Origin: JAGVYF01 sp041650315
Lineage (GTDB): Archaea > Nanobdellota > Nanobdellia > Woesearchaeales > JAGVYF01
Length of the DNA stretch: 64,000 nucleotides
Assembly: GCA_041650315.1 (NCBI GenBank)
Contig: JBAZLJ010000003.1
Location: forward strand, 1-64,000
Direction of reading: 5' to 3'
This document shows positions 1 to 10,856 of this stretch, piece by piece. A program made the translations under genes and the position numbers. A model generated the notes under the pieces. That model saw only the letters and a program-made list of their open reading frames with translations. It was not told the DNA's origin and did no database searches. Numbering within the stretch: the stretch's first letter is position 1; each line of letters starts with the position of its first letter.

Positions 1-3000
1 ACATCAGTTCAGATTCAGCAATAAGTAGAGCATGGATTGTCATCTGGCAAACAGTAGCATCCGCAGGCAACATCCTATGGCAAGGATTCTTATCTCTACT
101 AACCGGAACAATTTGGTCAGTGCAATTGCCAGTAAACGAATCATTCCCGACAGTTGTGAATTACACAGTCTACGCAAATGATACTGCCGGCAACCTAGCA
201 AACATATCAGGAAATTTCACAGTCAATCACAATCCAGTAGTACAGAATGTAAATATCACACCATACGAGCTATTCACAACTAGTTATCCAAGCGCTATAT
301 GGAACTACTCTGACGTAGACGGAGACGCGCAAAACAAGTCCATCTACACCTGGTACCTCAACGGCACAGAAGCATGGAAAGATCCGTCATTGATTGCATA
401 TTACAAGATGGACAATTTCCAGGACAGCATAGGTTCAAATATTCTTTCTAGCGCAATCAATATATCAAACATCTCCGGAAAAATCAAAGGAACATTAGGA
501 TTTGAGGGTAACACTAGCGAAATTTCCACATCATTGAACACAATTGTTTTCACCAACAATCTTTCAATCTCATTCTGGATGAATGCGCATAATAAATCTT
601 ATATGAATAGCGCGATATTCACCCATAAGACTGCATCATTCTTATTAGCATATTTCACTACTGGGAACAAAATAGCATTCTACCCCCGCAGCAGTTATAA
701 TTTGAATTCCGCAACTACATTGCAGCAAGAGCAATGGTATCACGTGACATTAATCGTTTCATCATATAATGCTACCCACAATAATGCTACTATATATCTC
801 AATGGCGCATTCGATGCGACCGGGATATTCCAAGCTTCACAGAATGCATCAACTGCAGGTATTACCTTTGGTAGATATACGACCAGATACTATAATGGGT
901 CTCTTGATGAATTCAAGATCTGGAACCGCTCATTAACTGCGCAAGAAATCAAGCAGGAATACGAAATGATGGATTACGGCGAAGTGCAGAATCCGCCAGT
1001 CATGCAATTACACTTTGAAGAAGAATCAGGTAATGAATCATACAATGCAATGACATTGCAAAATGTATCATTCTATGGCGGAGTAAATAGAGTAGATTCA
1101 GGTAAATTTGGAAAAGCAATCTCTTTGGATAGCAACGCTAATACTTATGTTTATTTCAATAACAATTTCCAGAGTAATATATCGAAAGAGGGATCATTCT
1201 CTATATGGGTTAATCCAACCAATATTCCTGGAGATAGTTTATATCACCAATTGGTTAAATTTTATTTCACACAAGGTTCATGGCTTTTCTCAAAGGGTTA
1301 TGATGATTCAACTGCACCAAACACCCTATATTGGTATGAGACAATTACCGGTAGTAATAATATCCAGGCAAGCAGCAGTAAATTATTGGCCGGAAATTGG
1401 ACAAATGTAGTATACACTTGGAAAAATAATGATTATGTCCGAATATACGTGAATGGTAATTATGTCGATAAAAGTTGGGCAGTTTTGAATTCTTCACTCA
1501 GAAGGACTTTGAATTATATCCGTATTGGTTTGAGATGGAACGGTAGCATGGATGAGTTTGTTCTTTATGATCACGCTCTATCATCAACAGAAATCAACGA
1601 CCTCTACAACCTCAGCAGACCATTATACTCCTTAGACGAATCCGTCATCAACAAAGGCACAAACGTCACATTGCAAATTGAACCAAACGACAACGTCCAG
1701 TTCGGAACCGCAGTAAATTCAACAACATTGACAGTCCAAGACACAACGCCAACAGCAAACAACGTCACCATCAAACCATTATCAATAAACAACACAGTAG
1801 CAACCGTATCAGCGACATGGGACTACACAGACGCAGACGGTCACAGAGAGAATGCATCAGTCTATGAGTGGTATATCAACGGGACGAACGCATGGCCAGA
1901 TTTAATCGGATATTACAAAATGGATAACTCGCCAGTTAATGCCATCAATGGTAATTCTGGCACGATTTACAATAGTATATCCAACGCTACTGGTAAGATT
2001 AAAGGCGCATATCAATGGGGATCATTAGCAACCGGTTATATACAAGATGTAAATTCGGTTAATTTCAGTAAATTTGAATGGTCAGTTACTGCATGGGTCA
2101 AGCTCCCTCCAACATCAGCGTTATCATACCAGACATTGTTTAGTCCAAATGGTTATCCATACATAAAAGTAAGTCACGGCACATACCCATTACTTTATCT
2201 GAACGCTGGAGCTAATGATTATTACAGATATGGTAATGTTGATATCAAAGATAATCAATGGCACCATATAGCTTTCTTATTCAGAGATTCTGACCATTAT
2301 GTGAAAATTTATGTAGATGGTATAGACAGAACGGGCATCGGGCCAAATGGTAATGTGCCTAATACATCAAACAATAATTGGATGATTGGTGGTGTTAACG
2401 GCACAGTTGATGAATTGATGATTTGGAATAGGACATTGTCTGTGCAGGAAGTGATAGATCTCTACAACATGACATTCTACGGCCAGATTGATCACACCGC
2501 CGCTAATCACACAATACCTAATGTAACACTTAATTATTATATGAGCCCAGGCACAAACCTAACATTCGGCGTGACTCCATACAACGGATTAGTCTACGGC
2601 AACCAATCGAATTCAACAACGTTAATGGTCTATGATGTAATCAGTCCTAACATAACAATAGTTAATATTACTGATTTAACAGGATTAGCAATTGATGCAA
2701 CCAATCTAGCCGAAACCGATGAGAACACCACATTATACATCAATATCACCAGCGATTCAGCAATCAGCAGAGCATGGATAGTAATCTGGCAGACCATAGC
2801 TAGTGCAGGAAACATTTTCTGGCAAGGCTTCTTATCATTGCTCAGCGGAACAATCTGGTCCGTTCAATTGCCAGTCAATGAAAGCTTCGCTAGAATAACA
2901 AATTATACAGTATACGCGAATGACACTTGGGGTAACACAATCAATATTAGTAGCAATTTCACAGTCAATCACAATCCGATAGTGCAGAACGTCAACATCA

Positions 3001-5800
3001 CACCATACGAATTATTCACAACCAGTTATCCGTCAGCAATGTGGAACTACTCAGACGTAGACGGCGACGCGCAAAACAAATCAGTCTACACTTGGTACAT
3101 AAACGGCACAGAAGCCTGGAAAGATAATTCATTATTAGGTTATTGGAAACTTGATGGCAATGGTATTGATAGTCATAACGATAATAATGGCGATGTATTA
3201 GGCGATTCAGCGAATATCTCCGGTGTAATCAGAGGAGCTTATACTTTTGATGGCGAAGGGGATGATTATATCAATATTACTTCTTGGGATGAGACACAAT
3301 TGAATGAGACTGCGACGTTCTCAGCATGGATTAAAGTCAATGGCAATACTCCAACTGACATGGGAATTGTTGGTTCAACATATGGGGACGATTATAACTG
3401 GGTATTGAGGGTTGACTCCAGTAATAGGCTGGCTTTGAGAGGATGGTCAGGAACTGCTGCAACAGCTACATCTACTAAAGTTCTTCCATTGCGAACATGG
3501 GTGCATGTTGCGGTAACTTTCGATAAACCAAGTAATTCTATCAAATATTATGTAGATGGGCAATATTCAGATTCTGATACTATATCATTTAATGGGCTTT
3601 ATAATGGCTTTAATAAGAATTTGCAGATTGGTTATTACTCTTATTTAAGCAAAAGTTTCAATGGCTCCATCGACGAAGTGAAAATTTGGAACAGATCATT
3701 AACCGCGCAAGAAGTCGAGCAAGAATATGAAATGATGAAGTACGGCGAAGCAAGAGATCCACCAGTTACATTATGGCATATGGATGAAGGTCAAGGTAAT
3801 GCGGTGAAAGATGCGGTTGGCGGCATTGATGGTACAAGGATGAAACATGCAAACTGGACAAATGCAAGTAAATGGAATACCGCATTGGCATTTGACGGCA
3901 CAGACGATTATATTACCGTACCATATACTACAAGATTGGCACCAACTTCAGCTATTACTGTAAGTGCTTGGTTCAATTCTAGAGATATAACTAAAGATAC
4001 TAGAATATTGTCAAAGACGCAGTCAGGCGGTTATTATATAGCTCTCAACGATGCTTTCGGTTCTTATCCATCAAATACATTGGGCTTTTCAGCAAATATA
4101 AATGGTACTTACAGGGCTGCGTATTATCCAGTTTCAAATTTAAGTAATGGAGTTTGGTATTACGTAGTAGGAACATTTAATGGGAGTGCATTAAATTTAT
4201 ATCTTAATGGTGTATTGGTTAATAACTATACGGGCGCGGTTGGATCGATTATTACTTATTCCGCTAATAACCCTTTATGTATAGGCTCAGAACCAGATAC
4301 TTCTGTTTGTACTGTTGGTAGTTATTTCAACGGCACAATCGACGAAGTTTCAATCTACAATCGCGCACTCTCAGCAACAGAAATCAACGACCTTTACAAT
4401 CTCAGTAGACCATTATATTCTTTAGACGAATCCATCATCAACAAAGGCACAAATGTAAGTTTGATGATTGAACCAAATGATGACAAACAATTCGGCACAG
4501 CACAAAACTCAACAACATTAACTGTCCAAGACACATCACCAACAGCGAACAACGTAACAATTAAACCAAGAGCAATCAACAACACAGTCACAAGTGTAGC
4601 GGGCACATGGGATTATGCAGATGCAGATAATGAACCAGAGAACGCGAGTGTCTATGAGTGGTACATCAACGGAACGAACGCTTGGAGAGAAGGTTTGATT
4701 GGGTATTGGGATCTAGACGGAAATACAAATAATAGCATAAGTCTGAATATGCAGGGTGCAATTAGCAATTCGAATTATATCAAAGGTAGGATAAGGCAAG
4801 GCATGAATTTCTCCGGCGATTCAAATTCCGCAGTGATTGTCCAAGATTTCAATATGACTGAGAATATCACTATTGCAGGTTGGATGTACATAAGAGCGAA
4901 TACTGGAACATATCAACCTCTTTTCAGTAAAGGTAATTTGAATAATCCAGGTTCATTTTTCGTAGGGGGACATGGTAATGCATTTAGGATTGCTGCGAGG
5001 GCTGATGGGGAAGGGACAAGTAGATCATCATCATCTGGCAATTATGAACTGAATCAATGGCGTCATGTTGCAGGTATAATTAACAGAACTCATACTTTAT
5101 TATACGTTGATGGCATATTAGTAGATAACGATCCTCATGATTTTGTGAATGGCACGTATAGTTCTCCGAGCATTAAATTGGGATATCTTTCATATTTGAG
5201 TTCAGGAACATATGGCGTAAACGGCTCCATCGACGAAGTCATGATCTGGAACAGATCTCTAAGCGCAGAAGAAATCTCCGATTTATACAACATGACTTTC
5301 TACGGACAAATAGATCACACCGGAGCAAATCACACAATACCTAACATCAGTCTAAACTATTATCAATCCGCGGGAACAAACCTAACCTTCGGCGTCACGC
5401 CTTACAATGGATTAGTATATGGCAATCAATCAAATAGCAGTACAATCATGGTCTATGATGTCACAAGTCCAAATCTAACATTCATAAATTTAACAGACCT
5501 AACCGGACAATTAATCTCCGTAACAAATCCAGCAGAGCTAGGCGAGAATGCAACGTTATACATCAACCTAACGTCTGACACACCTATCGATAGAGTATGG
5601 ATTACCATCTGGACAACCATCGCAGAAGGAATAAACAGAATCTGGCAAGGCTTCTTATCATTATTAGCCGGAACAATCTGGTCAATCCAAATCCCCGTTA
5701 ACGAATCATTCGGAAGAATTACCAACTACACAATCTACGCGAATGACACTTGGGGCAACATAGTAAATGTGTCAGGAAACATAACAACCAACCAGCCGCC
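1..5800 (+). repeat. Tandem ~2.75-2.8 kb coding repeat (two full units and part of a third)
   Basis: A stretch encoding SDSAISRAW and the following VIWQT...SVQLPVNESF segment begins at about base 12, recurs at 2754 and again (diverged, SDTPIDRVW) at 5577, giving periods of 2742 and 2823 bases. Each unit carries three LamG domains plus the linkers PTANNVTIKP and HNPxVQNVNITPYELF. The LamG cores differ far more than the linkers, so linker DNA is nearly identical between units while domain cores have diverged. Confidence 0.9.
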
Positions 5801-8800
5801 TCACTACAGCAACAACGCAACCAACTTCACAAGCATAGGGTTCCTACAAACAGGTATATTCAATCTAACATGGACTGACAGAGAACAATTATCAGGTTTC
5901 ATCTTCAGCACGAACGCATCCGGCGCATGGAGAAATAATTCTTGGACAAGATTATCAGGCACAGTAAATGTTTCAAGTACAGTGTACCAAATCAACGTCA
6001 GTCAATACACTAGAGTAGGCTGGAGATATTACGCAAATGATTCCAATAATGTATGGAATGCAACCCCTATTTACACATTCGTAACCATCGACTCAGTCGA
6101 ACCAAGCATATCATTCGTAGCATCAACACCATCAAACGCAACAAGAACAGGCAACTACAGCGTTGAAATAAACGTCAGTATAACAGAAGCAAACCTCAGC
6201 AGATTCATTTACAACTGGAACAATACTAATTACGAATTATACAATGACAGTTTAGTTTTAATGTACAATTTCGATAACAGAAGCGAATTAGGTGAGGATT
6301 CTACTAAAGTAGTGGATGCAACTAAATATAACAATAATGGAAATGTATCTGGGGCTAGGTGGATTAGTTCAGGCAAATATAACGGAGCTTACAATTTTAG
6401 TGGTGCACAAAATAACGCGATTAATGTTTCTGGATTATCAATGATTAGTACTGGTAAAGCATTTACTATCTCCTCATGGGTATACCCATTAAGTACGGGG
6501 AGTTACAGAACAATAATGGGTACTGATGGTACACATAGATTATTAATAGATAGTAATGGAAAAATGTTGTCACAGCAAGACGGGAACTTCTTTAGTGCGG
6601 CGTCTGGAGATGTTCCAGATGGTAATTGGACAAATGTGATTTATTGGAATAATGGTACTACCGAAAGATGGTACATCAATGGGCTTCAATCAGGTGCAGA
6701 GCATGCTACAGTCAATGCAGAATGGAGTTCAGCATTTAGAATAGGGCAGTACGATTTGATTAGTTATCCTTACAAAGGATTCATTGATGAAGTACGCATC
6801 TACAATCGTTCATTATCAGCATCAGAGATTTCACAACTCTATACATTCAATCTGCAGAAGCTCACAAATTCAAGTTGGTCATTCTACGTCAATCAATCAA
6901 CTCCAACAACGAGCCAGTACACATACCAAGCCACTGCATATGATCAAGCAAGTAACTTGAACAGCACAGGTTTAAGATATCTAACTGTGGATAATACTGG
7001 GCCAATACTCAGTGATCAAATAAATTATACTAATGATAGGTTGACATATACATTCTCAGCTAAATCTAGCGAAACAAGCACATGTACATTATACGGCAAC
7101 TGGACTGGCGTTTGGTTAAAGAACGAAACAAAGAGCGCAACCGCAAACATAGCATTCAACTTCACAAGCATACGTTTCATGGGTGAATCAGCAACATACA
7201 AGTGGGCGGTCAATTGTTCTGATATCTACCAGAATATTAGGTGGAGCGAGAACGCCACGTTTACCACTGCAACAGGGAATGGCAATTTAAAATTAAAAAG
7301 CATAAGTTACACACCAGAATCTCCTAATAATACCAATGAAGTGATATTTAACATAACTTTAGAAAATGATGAAGTATACAATTTCGTAAACGTGAATATA
7401 ACATTAGGGATTGCAGACTCTTTATTTTCAAATATAACAAATATATCTACAAATGGTCAGAATTCATTGTTATTCAGATGGACTGCAATGGCAGGTACGT
7501 GGCCAGTAGAAGCTACAATAGACATTAACAATCTAATTGCGGAGTCAAATGAATCCGACAATTTGTTGAGTTCATCAATAACGGTTAATAGGAGAGTAGC
7601 AGTTACAATCACTTACCCTATGAACGGTTCAATCATCTCGAGGGGAGATGGCGTAGCTGGAGAGGATCCGAACGGTATAGTGAGTACGAATATGACAATA
7701 ATAGCGAGAGTATATGACTATGATAATGTGTCATACCCTGTCCGGGCTAATTGCACAGCTTACATCAACACGACCAAATTAGACACAATCTACACCAATG
7801 CATTAGGCGTGTGCGAAATCAATTGGAGTAAAGTGGGCGAGACATTAGGGATGTATGATTTGAATGTTAATTTCACCAATTTACCTAATGCTCATGTCAA
7901 TGCGCCAGAGAACAGTACAGCGATCAATAAATTCAGATTGTCACGTTATTATACAGTTCTCGAGTTCGCTAATGACAGGAACGGCCAATATTATGTGGGA
8001 GATCTAGCGATTTTATATATCAACATTACTAAGGATGGATTACTGTATAATGTGACCAATTTAACATCAACCCCTAAAGCAAGTGATATGCCCAATCCTC
8101 CTTTACAAACTCATTATATAGAGGGATTGACCCAAATAGGCACTGGTCAGTATATTGATACCTATATCGTGACAGCTATGCCTTATTTATTCTGGGAAGT
8201 AGAGATTGATGACATTCTTTCAGCAGTGCAACCGGATATAGCAGTTGTAGGTTCAGCAGTTCATTCTGATGCTCAAATAAATAATGCAGATGCAGAACTC
8301 AATTTAACGCTTTATAATGGCACCGGTCAAACAAAATATAATTCTATGATTAAATTGTATGATAGAAATAAATATTTATTGGATAGTTATATGATAAATG
8401 CTTCAAATCCGTTCCAAACTCAAAAAGTAGTCAGAGGGGATAAATACAGCTTGCTGTTCACAGAGAATAAATCCAGCTTATATCTGAAAGAATTGAATGT
8501 AACTGTAAATTATACAATCGCTCCGCAATTCACAATATCAAATAGTATGCCTAATCAAGCAAAGCAATTGAGCCAAGTCATAGCATTGGATTCGGGATAC
8601 AATTTCACAGAAGCGAATTTGACAATTCCATTTGATGGGGTGACCATTGATAAGATCTGTTATTGCTCGGCGTGGGTAACCGCGAATTCAACTTGCACAG
8701 GCAATGCTTGGACTTGCAACAACAAAGAGAATTACAATTATGGAAATAACGGAACGCATTTCTGGATAAAAGTGAATAGTTTCAGTGCATACGCGGGAGC

Positions 8801-10133
8801 AGACATATTCGGTCCAAACTTAACTATATGGGACCAACATGACGCGGGGATGCCAAATGCTACAACTAAATATGCTAACCAATTGATTGGTTTCTTCGCA
8901 AATTATACTAATAATGAAACTGGTGCATTGATATCTGGTGCATCATGCAACATTTCTTTCGCGGATATTAATGGGATAATGAAAGAATCAGCAAGCTCTT
9001 ATTGGTACAACAGGACATTTAGTATATCTGGTACTTATGCATATAACGTTACATGTCACAAACCTGGACTAGCGCAATTATTAGCTAGTAACAGCATTGT
9101 TATTGCATTATCTCCTGCGCCTAAAGTGAACAGTGTAAGGAATTATACCAATAATCGTATAACATATACATTCACAGCTAATACGAATGAAACCGGATCA
9201 TGCACACTTTACGGCAATTGGTCCAGTTCATGGAGCAAGAACGAGACAAAGAGCGCAACTGCAAATACTCCATTCAACTTCACAGCAATAACATTTAGGC
9301 ATGACAATAAAAATTATCTATGGGGAGTCAATTGTTCATACACTAGTTCAAACGTAGGTTGGTCAACTAACACATCATTCACAGTCCTACCTAACAGCAT
9401 ACCGAACAAACCAGTATTAGTAAGCCCAGATAACAACACAGTCACAGCAAGCAACACAACAACATTTATTTGGAACAACGTAACAGACGGCAACAATAAT
9501 CAAGTTTCATTCACGCTACAGATAGATAATAATAACGATTTCAGTTCAATATACTTCCAGAAAGCGACATACACATTGAACTACACATTAACTCTAGCAG
9601 AAGCACTTCCAGAGGGAATCTGGTATTGGAGAATATTGTCAAATGACACTTATGATACAAACGCATCAGACGCAAGAATATTAGAAAACAACCCAAGTCA
9701 ATCAGTATCAGCATCATTATCAAGTAATCTGTCTGGAGCAGGCGTAGTCTGGACAGTCAATTCCGTACCACAATCCTATCTGAATGCTGATGCCAATAAT
9801 GGAATACTAGTAACCAATTACAACGTCACAATTTCAGCATCAGGTACAACTGCTGATCTATATATAAGAGCAGATGGAAACTTGACATACGCCACTAATT
9901 ATATAGACCTAAATAACGAAATGGTTAGTTTCAGTATATCTAATAGTACAGTATCGAACGCATCTAAAAAGAGCCTAACAACAGCGTACATAAACAATCC
10001 GATAGGATTAAACCTAGCAGACGGCACGATAGTTTACCTTAAGTTCTACCTTAACGTATCCGCATCACAGGGACCAGGAACATACAGAAATAACATAACT
10101 TTCAAAGTAGTACCTAATGGATATACTCCATAA
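1..10133 (+). CDS. Giant LamG-repeat surface protein (5' end outside window)
   Basis: Open from the window edge (first in-frame codon at base 3), so only the last ~3,377 residues are seen; internal GTG/ATG codons are not the start. Seven LamG/concanavalin-A-like domains lie at about 390-970, 1000-1620, 1900-2480, 3130-3740, 3765-4410, 4695-5300 and 6235-6850, each ending in a motif like DEVKIWNRSL. They are joined by Asn/Thr-rich Ig-like linkers with many N-x-S/T sites. Two CTLYGNW modules (about 7015-7265 and 9125-9385) and a CARDB-like stretch (7280-7600) follow. The last ~140 residues resemble the small cassette proteins downstream (PGTYxNxIxFK motif). No C-terminal membrane segment is seen. 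LamG domains usually bind sugars or proteins, so an extracellular adhesin or S-layer-associated role is inferred. Exact function unknown. Confidence 0.9.
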   Translation, partial: ISSDSAISRAWIVIWQTVASAGNILWQGFLSLLTGTIWSVQLPVNESFPTVVNYTVYANDTAGNLANISGNFTVNHNPVVQNVNITPYELFTTSYPSAIWNYSDVDGDAQNKSIYTWYLNGTEAWKDPSLIAYYKMDNFQDSIGSNILSSAINISNISGKIKGTLGFEGNTSEISTSLNTIVFTNNLSISFWMNAHNKSYMNSAIFTHKTASFLLAYFTTGNKIAFYPRSSYNLNSATTLQQEQWYHVTLIVSSYNATHNNATIYLNGAFDATGIFQASQNASTAGITFGRYTTRYYNGSLDEFKIWNRSLTAQEIKQEYEMMDYGEVQNPPVMQLHFEEESGNESYNAMTLQNVSFYGGVNRVDSGKFGKAISLDSNANTYVYFNNNFQSNISKEGSFSIWVNPTNIPGDSLYHQLVKFYFTQGSWLFSKGYDDSTAPNTLYWYETITGSNNIQASSSKLLAGNWTNVVYTWKNNDYVRIYVNGNYVDKSWAVLNSSLRRTLNYIRIGLRWNGSMDEFVLYDHALSSTEINDLYNLSRPLYSLDESVINKGTNVTLQIEPNDNVQFGTAVNSTTLTVQDTTPTANNVTIKPLSINNTVATVSATWDYTDADGHRENASVYEWYINGTNAWPDLIGYYKMDNSPVNAINGNSGTIYNSISNATGKIKGAYQWGSLATGYIQDVNSVNFSKFEWSVTAWVKLPPTSALSYQTLFSPNGYPYIKVSHGTYPLLYLNAGANDYYRYGNVDIKDNQWHHIAFLFRDSDHYVKIYVDGIDRTGIGPNGNVPNTSNNNWMIGGVNGTVDELMIWNRTLSVQEVIDLYNMTFYGQIDHTAANHTIPNVTLNYYMSPGTNLTFGVTPYNGLVYGNQSNSTTLMVYDVISPNITIVNITDLTGLAIDATNLAETDENTTLYINITSDSAISRAWIVIWQTIASAGNIFWQGFLSLLSGTIWSVQLPVNESFARITNYTVYANDTWGNTINISSNFTVNHNPIVQNVNITPYELFTTSYPSAMWNYSDVDGDAQNKSVYTWYINGTEAWKDNSLLGYWKLDGNGIDSHNDNNGDVLGDSANISGVIRGAYTFDGEGDDYINITSWDETQLNETATFSAWIKVNGNTPTDMGIVGSTYGDDYNWVLRVDSSNRLALRGWSGTAATATSTKVLPLRTWVHVAVTFDKPSNSIKYYVDGQYSDSDTISFNGLYNGFNKNLQIGYYSYLSKSFNGSIDEVKIWNRSLTAQEVEQEYEMMKYGEARDPPVTLWHMDEGQGNAVKDAVGGIDGTRMKHANWTNASKWNTALAFDGTDDYITVPYTTRLAPTSAITVSAWFNSRDITKDTRILSKTQSGGYYIALNDAFGSYPSNTLGFSANINGTYRAAYYPVSNLSNGVWYYVVGTFNGSALNLYLNGVLVNNYTGAVGSIITYSANNPLCIGSEPDTSVCTVGSYFNGTIDEVSIYNRALSATEINDLYNLSRPLYSLDESIINKGTNVSLMIEPNDDKQFGTAQNSTTLTVQDTSPTANNVTIKPRAINNTVTSVAGTWDYADADNEPENASVYEWYINGTNAWREGLIGYWDLDGNTNNSISLNMQGAISNSNYIKGRIRQGMNFSGDSNSAVIVQDFNMTENITIAGWMYIRANTGTYQPLFSKGNLNNPGSFFVGGHGNAFRIAARADGEGTSRSSSSGNYELNQWRHVAGIINRTHTLLYVDGILVDNDPHDFVNGTYSSPSIKLGYLSYLSSGTYGVNGSIDEVMIWNRSLSAEEISDLYNMTFYGQIDHTGANHTIPNISLNYYQSAGTNLTFGVTPYNGLVYGNQSNSSTIMVYDVTSPNLTFINLTDLTGQLISVTNPAELGENATLYINLTSDTPIDRVWITIWTTIAEGINRIWQGFLSLLAGTIWSIQIPVNESFGRITNYTIYANDTWGNIVNVSGNITTNQPPHYSNNATNFTSIGFLQTGIFNLTWTDREQLSGFIFSTNASGAWRNNSWTRLSGTVNVSSTVYQINVSQYTRVGWRYYANDSNNVWNATPIYTFVTIDSVEPSISFVASTPSNATRTGNYSVEINVSITEANLSRFIYNWNNTNYELYNDSLVLMYNFDNRSELGEDSTKVVDATKYNNNGNVSGARWISSGKYNGAYNFSGAQNNAINVSGLSMISTGKAFTISSWVYPLSTGSYRTIMGTDGTHRLLIDSNGKMLSQQDGNFFSAASGDVPDGNWTNVIYWNNGTTERWYINGLQSGAEHATVNAEWSSAFRIGQYDLISYPYKGFIDEVRIYNRSLSASEISQLYTFNLQKLTNSSWSFYVNQSTPTTSQYTYQATAYDQASNLNSTGLRYLTVDNTGPILSDQINYTNDRLTYTFSAKSSETSTCTLYGNWTGVWLKNETKSATANIAFNFTSIRFMGESATYKWAVNCSDIYQNIRWSENATFTTATGNGNLKLKSISYTPESPNNTNEVIFNITLENDEVYNFVNVNITLGIADSLFSNITNISTNGQNSLLFRWTAMAGTWPVEATIDINNLIAESNESDNLLSSSITVNRRVAVTITYPMNGSIISRGDGVAGEDPNGIVSTNMTIIARVYDYDNVSYPVRANCTAYINTTKLDTIYTNALGVCEINWSKVGETLGMYDLNVNFTNLPNAHVNAPENSTAINKFRLSRYYTVLEFANDRNGQYYVGDLAILYINITKDGLLYNVTNLTSTPKASDMPNPPLQTHYIEGLTQIGTGQYIDTYIVTAMPYLFWEVEIDDILSAVQPDIAVVGSAVHSDAQINNADAELNLTLYNGTGQTKYNSMIKLYDRNKYLLDSYMINASNPFQTQKVVRGDKYSLLFTENKSSLYLKELNVTVNYTIAPQFTISNSMPNQAKQLSQVIALDSGYNFTEANLTIPFDGVTIDKICYCSAWVTANSTCTGNAWTCNNKENYNYGNNGTHFWIKVNSFSAYAGADIFGPNLTIWDQHDAGMPNATTKYANQLIGFFANYTNNETGALISGASCNISFADINGIMKESASSYWYNRTFSISGTYAYNVTCHKPGLAQLLASNSIVIALSPAPKVNSVRNYTNNRITYTFTANTNETGSCTLYGNWSSSWSKNETKSATANTPFNFTAITFRHDNKNYLWGVNCSYTSSNVGWSTNTSFTVLPNSIPNKPVLVSPDNNTVTASNTTTFIWNNVTDGNNNQVSFTLQIDNNNDFSSIYFQKATYTLNYTLTLAEALPEGIWYWRILSNDTYDTNASDARILENNPSQSVSASLSSNLSGAGVVWTVNSVPQSYLNADANNGILVTNYNVTISASGTTADLYIRADGNLTYATNYIDLNNEMVSFSISNSTVSNASKKSLTTAYINNPIGLNLADGTIVYLKFYLNVSASQGPGTYRNNITFKVVPNGYTP

Positions 10134-10153
10134 ATACCCTTAAAAAAGAAAGA

Positions 10154-10162
10154 TATATAAAT
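10154..10162 (+). promoter_or_regulatory. TATA box of cassette 1
   Basis: TATATAAAT begins 34 bases before the GTG at 10188. The spacing predicts transcription starting at or next to the start codon, that is, a leaderless mRNA. The same nonamer at the same distance precedes cassette 2. Confidence 0.65.
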
Positions 10163-10187
10163 TTAAAAGTTTAATAATTAAACTAGA

Positions 10188-10844
10188 GTGGTAGATTTGA
10201 CTGAGAAAGGGGAAGATAGAGCAATATTATTCTTATCATTATCCCTATTAGTATTATGTGTTGGTCTGATGAACAACTACAGTTTGTTCGACTCAACGGG
10301 CATGGAAAGCGTGACTGGTGCAGCTACAACAGCAAACGCATTGACTTCAGCAGTCATCGCGAATTATTTCGCAATCAACGCATCAGCTAACTTGACAACT
10401 GACGGAATCAGATTCTATATTACTTCATTACCTACAGCTAATCTTTCAGCTTCAGGAAATATTAATTACGCCGGAGGTGGTATGACTAACGGTACCCAAA
10501 CATATTTATCAGTTGAAAAAGATTCAAACGTTAACGTAAGATTTTGTATAAAATCAAATGATTCATTGAGATCCGGCGCAAATTCAATTGATGTTGGGTT
10601 GTATTATTGGTCTAATAGCACAGTTAATAATGGTACAATGCCACATTTAACAACTGCTCTTTCAAGGGGATATCCTTTCGGAGCATCAAGTAATGGTTCA
10701 TCATATGCGAAGGTTAACGATCCAGTCACTCCAGGTAGCGACGAATATTTCAGATTCTGGCTCAGCGTAAATTCAGCGCAGAATCCAGGTACTTATACTA
10801 ATCAAATCAATTTCAAAGGCGTGCAAACAGGAACTGCCTGTTAG
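10188..10844 (+). CDS. Cassette protein A1: membrane-anchored or secreted single-domain protein
   Basis: 218 residues. The charged N-terminus is followed by one hydrophobic segment (about residues 12-31) and an Asn/Ser/Thr-rich outer domain with Cys in the FCIKSND motif and a C-terminal Cys, possibly a disulfide. The end (PGTYTNQINFKGVQTG) resembles the C-terminus of the giant protein just upstream. GTG is taken as start because the TATA box is 34 bases upstream and the paralogue at 11595 begins at the matching TTG. It is the first gene of a two-gene cassette present three times. I do not recognise a named family. A surface subunit is inferred. Confidence 0.85.
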   Translation: MVDLTEKGEDRAILFLSLSLLVLCVGLMNNYSLFDSTGMESVTGAATTANALTSAVIANYFAINASANLTTDGIRFYITSLPTANLSASGNINYAGGGMTNGTQTYLSVEKDSNVNVRFCIKSNDSLRSGANSIDVGLYYWSNSTVNNGTMPHLTTALSRGYPFGASSNGSSYAKVNDPVTPGSDEYFRFWLSVNSAQNPGTYTNQINFKGVQTGTAC

Positions 10845-10856
10845 GGGAATATTAAC

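Noticed and set aside
1604..9723. Minus-strand frames within the LamG gene and plus-strand frames inside minus-strand genes
   Set aside because: They lie opposite clear coding sequence with repeated domains and show no domain, start signal or codon bias of their own.
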